Assembly (NCBI GenBank): GCA_027037705.1
Contig: JALVYZ010000368.1
Span: forward strand, 1-7,035
Direction: 5' to 3'
DNA: 7,035 nt
Origin: a bacterium
GTDB taxonomy: Bacteria > DYJV01 > JALVYZ01
A program made the position numbers and the translations under genes. The notes below the pieces were generated by a model that was not told where the DNA came from, did no database searches, and saw only the letters and a program-made list of their open reading frames with translations. Below are positions 1-4,678 of this stretch, in pieces (within the stretch, counting starts at the first letter, position 1; each line of letters starts with the position of its first letter).

Positions 1-146
1 TTTATTTCATTTTCTACATTTTTAAGATTCTCAATCTTTGTTGCAACTAATGCAAGCTGGGCATTATTTTCAGCAAATTTAATAGCAATTGCCTTACCAA
101 TACCCCTTGAAGCACCTGTAACAAAAGCTACTTTCCCTGAAAGCAT
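1..146 (-). CDS. fabG: 3-oxoacyl-[acyl-carrier-protein] reductase FabG, N-terminal part (cut by left window edge)
   Basis: The first 48 codons are present, beginning MLSGKVAFVTGASRGIG and running off the left end. FabG is the NADPH-dependent cytosolic reductase that turns beta-ketoacyl-ACP into beta-hydroxyacyl-ACP in type II fatty acid synthesis. The sequence shows the first strand of a Rossmann fold and the short-chain dehydrogenase cofactor loop TGxxxGIG (T10-G17). The catalytic Ser-Tyr-Lys lies outside the window. The start is the ATG at 146, two bases after the fabD stop, with AGGAAGG (153-159) inside the end of fabD at six-base spacing, so translation is probably coupled. The N-terminus alone could fit other short-chain dehydrogenases. 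Position directly after fabD in a plsX-fabK-fabD operon, and the close match to the FabG start, support the specific call. Confidence 0.92.
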   Translation of the reverse strand, partial: MLSGKVAFVTGASRGIGKAIAIKFAENNAQLALVATKIENLKNVENEI

Positions 147-148
147 TT

Positions 149-1093
149 TTAACCTTCCTGAAAAAGATTTTTTAACATTTTAAAATTTTTTAAATTTTCT
201 AAATTAGCAACTTTTATATTTCTATTAATTTTTTTCATTAATCCGCATAGTACTCTTCCAGGTCCAAACTCAATTACCTGCTCTATACCCATTTTATTAA
301 TCAAATATTTCATTGAATCTTCCCATTTCACAGGTGAGCTAACCTGTCTTATTAATAGTTCTTTAATTGTATCTTTTGAATAATTAGGAATAGCATCAAC
401 ATTTGAAATCACAGGATATTTAGGATCTTTTATTTCTACATAATCAAATTTCTCTGCTAATTTCCTTGCTGCTGGTTCCATAAGTTTAGAATGAAATGGT
501 GCACTAACTGCTAATTTTATTGTTTTAATTGCTCCTTTTTTACGAGAAATCTCATTTGCAACCTCCACTCCTCTAACATATCCAGATATAACAACCTGTC
601 CTGGACAATTATAATTTGCTGGCTGTACATACGCTTCTTTTGAGGCTTCTTCACATGATTCTTCTACTTTTTCTCTCTCTAATCCAATAATTGCACTCAT
701 AGTTCCTAAGCCGAGAGGAACAGATTCCTGCATAAATTTCCCTCTTGCTCTAACAACTTTAACAGCATCATAAAATTTTAATGCTTCAGAAGCTACCAAT
801 GCACTATATTCACCAAGAGAATGTCCAGCCATTGCAACAGGCTCAACATCAAAATTTTCTTTAAATACCCTATATGCAGCATAACTTACTGTCAAAATTG
901 CAGGTTGAGAGTTTTCAGTTTTATTCAATTCAACTTCTGGCCCCTCAAAGCAAAGCTTTTTAATATCAAACTGTAATGAATCTGAAGCCTCTTCAAATAC
1001 TTCTTTTGCTTCTTTAAAATTTTCATATAATTCTTTTCCCATTCCTACATATTGGGAACCTTGGCCAGGAAACAAATAAGCTATTTTTTTCAT
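149..1093 (-). CDS. fabD: Malonyl-CoA:acyl carrier protein transacylase FabD
   Basis: FabD moves malonyl from CoA to the phosphopantetheine of ACP, supplying the extender unit for fatty acid elongation in the cytosol. The 314-residue protein has the family length. Counted from the ATG at 1093 it shows FPGQGSQ (8-14), the nucleophile elbow GHSLGEY with Ser92, Arg117 that binds the malonyl carboxylate, His201 in APFHS, and Gln250. These numbers match E. coli FabD exactly, which supports this start. A longer reading begins at the ATG at 1105, overlapping the fabK stop as TAATG. It would add four residues (MEGD), but those codons are really the Shine-Dalgarno GGAGGGAG. The gene sits between fabK and fabG with no room for a promoter. 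No active-site residue is missing. Confidence 0.97.
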   Translation of the reverse strand: MKKIAYLFPGQGSQYVGMGKELYENFKEAKEVFEEASDSLQFDIKKLCFEGPEVELNKTENSQPAILTVSYAAYRVFKENFDVEPVAMAGHSLGEYSALVASEALKFYDAVKVVRARGKFMQESVPLGLGTMSAIIGLEREKVEESCEEASKEAYVQPANYNCPGQVVISGYVRGVEVANEISRKKGAIKTIKLAVSAPFHSKLMEPAARKLAEKFDYVEIKDPKYPVISNVDAIPNYSKDTIKELLIRQVSSPVKWEDSMKYLINKMGIEQVIEFGPGRVLCGLMKKINRNIKVANLENLKNFKMLKNLFQEG

Positions 1094-1095
1094 AT

Positions 1096-1103
1096 CTCCC
1101 TCC
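1096..1103 (-). promoter_or_regulatory. Shine-Dalgarno site that decides the fabD start
   Basis: GGAGGGAG lies just upstream of the ATG at 1093 and overlaps the alternative ATG at 1105, which has no comparable site of its own. It begins two bases past the fabK stop codon, so terminating fabK ribosomes would be delivered straight to it. Confidence 0.8.
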
Positions 1104-1104
1104 A

Positions 1105-2052
1105 TTAGGAGAGTATCCTTTGATTTAATTCTTTAATAACTTCTGGGACTTCATTAAATATTTCTTCAAGGATCTCTTTAACTGTTTGTTCTTTGTTTAT
1201 TAATCCAGCTGTTTGTCCCATCATAACACTTCCCCATTTAACATCACCATCAACTGCAGCTGCTTTTAATTTCCCTGTCCCTAATTCTTCAAGCTTTTCC
1301 TTTGGCGCTCCTTCTTTCTCAAGCTTTTCAAATTCTCTTGTCAATCTATTTCTTAAACATCTAACAGGATGCCCAGTGCTTCTTCCAGTAACAACTGCAT
1401 CTCTACAGTCAGCTTTAATCACTGCTTCTTTATAATTTTGATGAATTTTGGTTTCTTTTGCCACAACGAACCTTGTGCCCATTTGGACGGCGTCTGCTCC
1501 TAAAGCTAATGCTGCGACCACACTTCTACCATCAGATATGCCTCCTGCGGCAATTACAGGTAAATTTATTTCCTTTACTATTTGTCTAACTAAAACCATT
1601 GTTGTTAATTCTCCAACATGTCCACCAGATTCTCCCCCTTCTGCAATAATACCATCAACTCCTAACTTTTCAAGTCTTTTTGCAAGTGCAATCATTGGAG
1701 CAATTGGGAATACTTTAATCCCTGCACTTTTAAATTTGTCAATATATTTACCTGGATTTCCAGCTCCTGTAGTAACTACAGCAACCTTTTCTTTACATAC
1801 AACATCAACCAGGTCTTCTATAAATGGATTCATTAGCATTAAATTTACACCGAATGGTCTATCAGTCATATTTTTTGTTCTATGGATTTCTTTTTCTAAA
1901 ATCTCAGGCTCCATACTTCCTGAACCAATGATCCCAAGCGCGCCTGCATTACTCACTGCAGAAACAAGCTCTGCTGTCGCAACCCATGCCATCCCACCTT
2001 GAAAAACAGGATATTTCAATCCTAACATTTCAGCAATCTTTGACTGTATCAT
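1105..2052 (-). CDS. fabK: Enoyl-[acyl-carrier-protein] reductase II FabK (FMN-dependent)
   Basis: FabK is the flavin-dependent enoyl-ACP reductase that performs the last step of each elongation cycle, using NAD(P)H. It is unrelated to the short-chain-dehydrogenase type FabI. The 315 residues form a TIM barrel of the nitronate monooxygenase/FabK class. Visible motifs are YPVFQGGMAW (14-23), FGVN (67-70), TTGAGNP (94-100), AEGGESGGHVG (137-147) with His145 at the place of the catalytic histidine of Streptococcus pneumoniae FabK, then AAGGISDG and the flavin-phosphate stretch ALGADAVQMGTRF. The match to S. pneumoniae FabK, as I recall it, runs through the C-terminal GSVMMGQTAGL. That separates it from nitronate monooxygenases. 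The ATG overlaps the plsX stop (ATGA), with GGGAGAGG upstream. G+C appears higher than in plsX and htpG. FabK is naturally insensitive to triclosan in known species. Confidence 0.95.
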   Translation of the reverse strand: MIQSKIAEMLGLKYPVFQGGMAWVATAELVSAVSNAGALGIIGSGSMEPEILEKEIHRTKNMTDRPFGVNLMLMNPFIEDLVDVVCKEKVAVVTTGAGNPGKYIDKFKSAGIKVFPIAPMIALAKRLEKLGVDGIIAEGGESGGHVGELTTMVLVRQIVKEINLPVIAAGGISDGRSVVAALALGADAVQMGTRFVVAKETKIHQNYKEAVIKADCRDAVVTGRSTGHPVRCLRNRLTREFEKLEKEGAPKEKLEELGTGKLKAAAVDGDVKWGSVMMGQTAGLINKEQTVKEILEEIFNEVPEVIKELNQRILS

Positions 2053-3104
2053 ACCTCTCCCTCTTTATGATGCCATATTTTGTGTTTTAAAGTTTTCCAG
2101 ATATTCTTTTCAAGATCACTATTTTTTTCTAATTCATTGCTTAAATTTTTATTAAATCCTTTTTCTATTAATATCTTAGCTCTTTTGATTCCATTGTAAA
2201 TAGCTTTTTCATCTGAAGAACCATGACATATCATAACAATTTCATTTACTCCAATTAATGGAGCTGCTCCATATTCTCTATAATCTAACTTTTTCTTTAT
2301 ATCTTTAAATAGTTTTTTTAAAAAAATTAAACCAATTTTCCTAAAAAATGATGAGGATAAATCTTTTTTAATTATATCCATTAAAGTTTTGCCCATTCCT
2401 TCTGCTAATTTTAAACATATATTACCAACAAATCCATCACATACAAAAACATCTGAATTTCCTTGAAAAATATCTCTACCCTCTTTAAATCCAACATAAT
2501 TTAAAGATGATTTTTTAAGTAAAAAATTTGCTTTTTTTAATACATCCAGACCTTTTGATTCCTCTTCACCATTTGACAATAAACAAATTTTTGGATTTTC
2601 AATATTTAATTCTATTTTTGCATAAACAGCACCCATAATAGCAAACTGCAATAAATGTTCAGGTTTACAATTTACATTTCCTCCAACATCAAGCACTACA
2701 ACATAACCATTTACAGAAGGGAAAGTAGCTGCAATTGCCGGTCTTATAATATTTTTTAATCTTTTTAAAATAAAGATTGAATATCCTAAAACAGCTCCTG
2801 TATTTCCAGCTGATATAAAAGCTTTTGCATTCCCCTCTTTTACAAGATTTAAGCCAACAGCAATGGATGAATCTTTTTTATTTTTAATAACTTTTGAAGG
2901 AGATTCATCCATTTCAACAACTTCTGATGCATGTTTAACAAATATTGGCAAATTTTTAGTATTATAATTTGCTAATATTTTATTAATTTCATCTTGAATT
3001 CCTACTAAAATAACCTCAATATTTTCTTTTGCTGCTAAAATGCCACCTTTAATAATTGCTTCTGGCCCTAAATCACTCCCCATTACATCAAGGGCAATTT
3101 TCAT
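2049..3104 (-). CDS. plsX: Phosphate acyltransferase PlsX (acyl-ACP:phosphate transacylase)
   Basis: PlsX converts acyl-ACP and inorganic phosphate to acyl-phosphate, the donor used by the membrane acyltransferase PlsY in the first step of phosphatidic acid synthesis. It is a peripheral membrane enzyme. The 351-residue protein is of family length, slightly longer than the B. subtilis form because of a Lys- and Asn-rich C-terminal tail. Motifs in order are the opening MKIALDVMGSD (more usually MGGD, so Ser10 is a small variation), FISAGNTGA (96-104), LDVGGNVNCKPEHL (138-151), CDGFVGNICLK and CHGSSDEKA. The start at 3104 is two bases after the rpmF stop, with AAGGAA at five-base spacing inside the end of rpmF. 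It overlaps fabK by four bases. The rpmF-plsX-fab order is widely conserved and links ribosome and lipid synthesis. Confidence 0.97.
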   Translation of the reverse strand: MKIALDVMGSDLGPEAIIKGGILAAKENIEVILVGIQDEINKILANYNTKNLPIFVKHASEVVEMDESPSKVIKNKKDSSIAVGLNLVKEGNAKAFISAGNTGAVLGYSIFILKRLKNIIRPAIAATFPSVNGYVVVLDVGGNVNCKPEHLLQFAIMGAVYAKIELNIENPKICLLSNGEEESKGLDVLKKANFLLKKSSLNYVGFKEGRDIFQGNSDVFVCDGFVGNICLKLAEGMGKTLMDIIKKDLSSSFFRKIGLIFLKKLFKDIKKKLDYREYGAAPLIGVNEIVMICHGSSDEKAIYNGIKRAKILIEKGFNKNLSNELEKNSDLEKNIWKTLKHKIWHHKEGEV

Positions 3105-3106
3105 AA

Positions 3107-3286
3107 TTATTCCTTAACATCTACTATTTTTCTACCATTGTAAAATCCACATGCAGGACAAACATGGTGAGGTCTTTTAATTTCTCCACAATTGTCACAT
3201 ATTGCTTTTGGTGGTTCTGGAATTGCATCATGAGCTCTTCTCATTCTTTTTCTTGCTTTTGAAACTTTTCTCTTTGGAACAGCCAT
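3107..3286 (-). CDS. rpmF: Large-subunit ribosomal protein L32 (bL32), zinc-binding form
   Basis: This 59-residue protein starts [20 protein letters not shown], the standard bL32 N-terminus with its very basic tail that reaches into 23S rRNA. A zinc ribbon follows: Cys30-x2-Cys33 and Cys43-x2-Cys46 ([11 protein letters not shown]). All four cysteines are present, so this is the zinc-containing C+ form and not the cysteine-free paralogue that some bacteria make during zinc starvation. GGGAGGA lies four bases before the ATG, in the 12-base gap after yceD. The gene ends two bases before plsX. The family, length and neighbours (DUF177 upstream, plsX downstream) agree completely. Confidence 0.98.
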   Translation of the reverse strand: MAVPKRKVSKARKRMRRAHDAIPEPPKAICDNCGEIKRPHHVCPACGFYNGRKIVDVKE

Positions 3287-3298
3287 TTTTTCCTCCCT

Positions 3299-3838
3299 TT
3301 ATTTTAATAATTCTTTTAGTTTTGCAAATGGATTTTCATTAAACTGATTCTCACAATTGCATTTTGTCAAATTTAAATTAGTTCCACATACAGGGCATAA
3401 ACCCTTACATTCATATGAGCATAATTTCTTTATTGGGATATTTAAATATATTTGTCCCATTATAATATCCTTTAAAGGTAAAATATTCTCTTCTAAAAAA
3501 TCTATCTCCATATCATCTTTCTTTAACTTAAATTCTTTATGTTTTGAACTTACTTCAATTTTAGTTAAAAATAAAACATAGCTAAAATCATCTTTTATTT
3601 TAAAAGAAAAATCTTCAAGACATCTGTCACAATTAAGCTGAATTTTGCAATCAATATCACCTTTTAAAAAAATTTTTTTTGGCTTTTTCTCTACATCTAA
3701 TGTAAATTTTAAATTATCTAAAAATAAAAAATCTTTATTTGTAATTTTTTTAGGAGATATATCGCCAATAAATCTTTTAAATTTTTCAATATCTTCTAAT
3801 TCAATATCATAAAATTCATAAAGGTATACAATATCCAT
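3299..3838 (-). CDS. yceD: YceD/DUF177 family protein, ribosome-assembly-associated metal-binding protein
   Basis: The 179-residue protein belongs to the DUF177 family, almost always encoded next to rpmF. The plant homologue is needed for 23S rRNA accumulation, so a role in large-subunit assembly is likely, but the biochemistry is unknown. It shows the family hallmark NCDRCLEDF (Cys70, Cys73) in the middle, a strongly charged segment around 95-118, and a C-terminal cysteine cluster: Cys140, Cys144, Cys148 and Cys151 (GLCPVCGTNLN), then Cys160 and Cys162, ending NPFAKLKELLK. The cysteines suggest zinc binding, which is inference. The ATG at 3838 is the only plausible start, because an in-frame TGA lies upstream. 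Unlike its neighbours it has no Shine-Dalgarno sequence, and a predicted promoter sits almost on top of it. It appears to be the first gene of the operon. Confidence 0.9.
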   Translation of the reverse strand: MDIVYLYEFYDIELEDIEKFKRFIGDISPKKITNKDFLFLDNLKFTLDVEKKPKKIFLKGDIDCKIQLNCDRCLEDFSFKIKDDFSYVLFLTKIEVSSKHKEFKLKKDDMEIDFLEENILPLKDIIMGQIYLNIPIKKLCSYECKGLCPVCGTNLNLTKCNCENQFNENPFAKLKELLK

Positions 3839-3851
3839 AAATTTTTTGTCT

Positions 3852-3875
3852 AATATAGCAGTAAAAAATTGTCAA
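3852..3875 (-). promoter_or_regulatory. Predicted promoter of the yceD-rpmF-plsX-fab operon (extended -10)
   Basis: On the minus strand TGCTATATT (3860-3852) is an extended -10 element, TGn followed by five of six consensus bases. A perfect TTGACA lies upstream (3875-3870), but only 12 bases away, too close to act as a normal -35 for it. A 17-base spacing from TTGACA would point to the poor hexamer TAGACA. Either reading starts transcription within about ten bases of the yceD ATG, leaving almost no leader. Prediction only. Confidence 0.5.
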
Positions 3876-3886
3876 GAAAATTAAGC

Positions 3887-3902
3887 ACCTGACCTCAGGT
3901 CA
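3887..3902. promoter_or_regulatory. Inverted repeat upstream of the operon promoter, possible operator
   Basis: ACCTGA-CC-TCAGGT (3887-3900) is a perfect 14-bp dyad with a two-base centre. An overlapping dyad, TGACCT-C-AGGTCA, covers 3890-3902. It lies between fmdB and yceD, centred about 48 bases upstream of the inferred yceD transcription start, and is GC-richer than its surroundings. A transcription-factor site is plausible. It does not match the FapR, FabT or Zur consensus sequences that I know. As RNA it could also fold into a short hairpin after the fmdB stop, but no uridine run follows directly, so a terminator is the weaker reading. Confidence 0.4.
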
Positions 3903-3913
3903 AATTAAGTTGC

Positions 3914-4093
3914 TCAGGAAAAACCAGTTGAGCTACACGATGCTTGAGTTCCTTTTGATGCAAAAACTGAAAAAATTTTATTAACATTTTCTGAATTGCA
4001 TTTTGGACATTTTATTTTTTCTTTATCAGATGAAAAAATTAACTTTTCAAATTTTTCTCCACAATCATTACATTTAAATTCAAATATAGGCAT
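3914..4093 (-). CDS. FmdB-family small zinc-ribbon protein
   Basis: This 59-residue ORF begins MPIFEFKCNDCGEKFEKLIF, the typical opening of the FmdB/CxxC_CxxC_SSSS regulatory-protein family, usually MPxYEYxCxxCG. It has Cys8-x2-Cys11 and Cys29-x2-Cys32 (CPKC), forming a C4 zinc ribbon. The short Ser-rich tail ASCSSTGFS carries one more cysteine (Cys53); this tail is shorter than the usual SSxCSS-type end. The family is named for a putative regulator of a formamidase gene, but most members have no known function. The ATG is two bases past the upstream HAD gene's stop, and its Shine-Dalgarno AGGAGG (4099-4104) is formed by that gene's last two Arg codons, so the pair is translationally coupled. 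The protein is cytosolic, with no signal peptide or membrane segment. Confidence 0.85.
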   Translation of the reverse strand: MPIFEFKCNDCGEKFEKLIFSSDKEKIKCPKCNSENVNKIFSVFASKGTQASCSSTGFS

Positions 4094-4095
4094 TG

Positions 4096-4566
4096 TTACC
4101 TCCTCAGTGTTGCTATCAATCTTTTTTTATTTAAAAGTAAATTTATTCCATCATCAATATCTTTCACCAGAATATCTGCATTTTTTAAACTTTTAATTGA
4201 CAAACCTTCTTCCTGTAATACTATAATACTTAATTTTGCTTTTGCAAGCATTAAATGATCATTATATCCGTTACCAAATGCGACAATATTTTCAAAATTA
4301 TTTCTACTAATTATATCTTCTTTTTCTTTACTACCATTCTCTGAATTTAATTTGATTAGATTAACATTCATATCTTTAAATAATTTTTCTGCAACACCAA
4401 AAGTATCAGCAGTTATAATATTAACATCTAATTTTTCAGATAATATCTCTAATAGTTGTTTCGTCGAGCTTTTCATAATCCCATCAACAGCAAGTGTCCC
4501 ATTTAAATCAAAAAAAGCTGATTTTAACAAATATTCGCCTTTCCCTGGGATATGTATATTTATCAT
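4096..4566 (-). CDS. HAD-superfamily protein of the soluble P-type ATPase-like group (COG4087-like)
   Basis: This is a 156-residue single-domain HAD-fold protein without a cap domain, membrane segment or signal peptide. Motif I is FFDLNGTLAVDG (18-29): the nucleophile Asp20 is present, but the second acidic position is Asn22. Motif II is around IITADTFG (50-57), the motif III lysine is Lys80 or Lys82, and motif IV reads GNGYNDHLML (98-107), with Asn99 where P-type ATPases have GDGxND. The end reads RLIATLRR. This pattern fits my memory of the group labelled soluble P-type ATPase, common in archaea and thermophilic bacteria. The substrate is unknown, and true ATPase activity should not be assumed. 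The ATG at 4566 follows GGAGGA; a TTG at 4578 would add four residues but overlaps that site. It is coupled to the zinc-ribbon gene downstream. Confidence 0.8.
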   Translation of the reverse strand: MINIHIPGKGEYLLKSAFFDLNGTLAVDGIMKSSTKQLLEILSEKLDVNIITADTFGVAEKLFKDMNVNLIKLNSENGSKEKEDIISRNNFENIVAFGNGYNDHLMLAKAKLSIIVLQEEGLSIKSLKNADILVKDIDDGINLLLNKKRLIATLRR

Positions 4567-4570
4567 TATC

Positions 4571-4576
4571 TCCTCC
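4571..4576 (-). promoter_or_regulatory. Shine-Dalgarno site that decides the HAD gene start
   Basis: GGAGGA lies four bases before the ATG at 4566. The alternative TTG start at 4578 would place this site inside the coding sequence and leave itself without one, so the ATG is preferred. Confidence 0.8.
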
Positions 4577-4589
4577 AATTGTTAAAATT

Positions 4590-4616
4590 TTTATATTAAA
4601 TTATTTTTTTAGTCAA
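4590..4616 (-). promoter_or_regulatory. Predicted promoter of the HAD-fmdB pair
   Basis: On the minus strand TTGACT (4616-4611, five of six -35 consensus bases) is followed after 15 bases by TATAAA (4595-4590). The spacing is slightly short. Transcription would begin near 4583, leaving a leader of about 16 bases that contains the GGAGGA site. Its -35 lies back to back with that of htpG, only a few bases apart. Confidence 0.5.
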
Positions 4617-4651
4617 CACTTTACAAATTTTTAAATATACTTATATTAAAT
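4591..4651 (+). repeat. 11-bp direct repeat TTATATTAAAT, copies 50 bp apart
   Basis: Identical copies lie at 4591-4601 and 4641-4651. Each contains the -10 region of one of the two divergent promoters. The spacing of 50 bp is about five helical turns. In such AT-rich DNA it could be chance or a by-product of -10 sequences. Confidence 0.35.
4620..4647 (+). promoter_or_regulatory. Predicted housekeeping-type promoter of htpG
   Basis: TTTACA (4620-4625) and TATATT (4642-4647) are each five of six consensus bases, spaced 16 bases apart. The start would be near 4654, giving a leader of about 25 bases with GGAGG at 4669-4673, five bases before the ATG. I see no CIRCE inverted repeat (TTAGCACTC and its complement), so HrcA control is not indicated. 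Confidence 0.5.
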
Positions 4652-4678
4652 CCAAAAATAAAAAGTACGGAGGATTAA

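Noticed and set aside
1448-2002. Open frame of 184 codons on the plus strand inside fabK (and a smaller one at 1193-1435).
   Set aside because: Antisense shadow of the Ala/Gly-rich fabK gene, with a low-complexity product, no Shine-Dalgarno site and no recognisable domain.
3887-3913. Rho-independent terminator after fmdB.
   Set aside because: The dyad could fold into only about five pairs with a tiny loop, and the following bases (GGTGCTTAA) lack an immediate T-run. An operator reading fits its position upstream of the promoter better.
3912-3937. tRNA-like stretch on the minus strand: TGTAGCTCAACTGGTTT followed by GAGC, resembling a tRNA D-arm with GCTC/GAGC pairing.
   Set aside because: No matching acceptor stem, anticodon stem or T-arm follows, and the bases encode the end of the FmdB-like protein in frame. 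Chance resemblance or an unprovable remnant.
4579-4678. Possible CIRCE or other heat-shock operator in front of htpG.
   Set aside because: No TTAGCACTC/GAGTGCTAA inverted repeat is present; only ordinary promoter-like hexamers and AT-rich repeats are visible.
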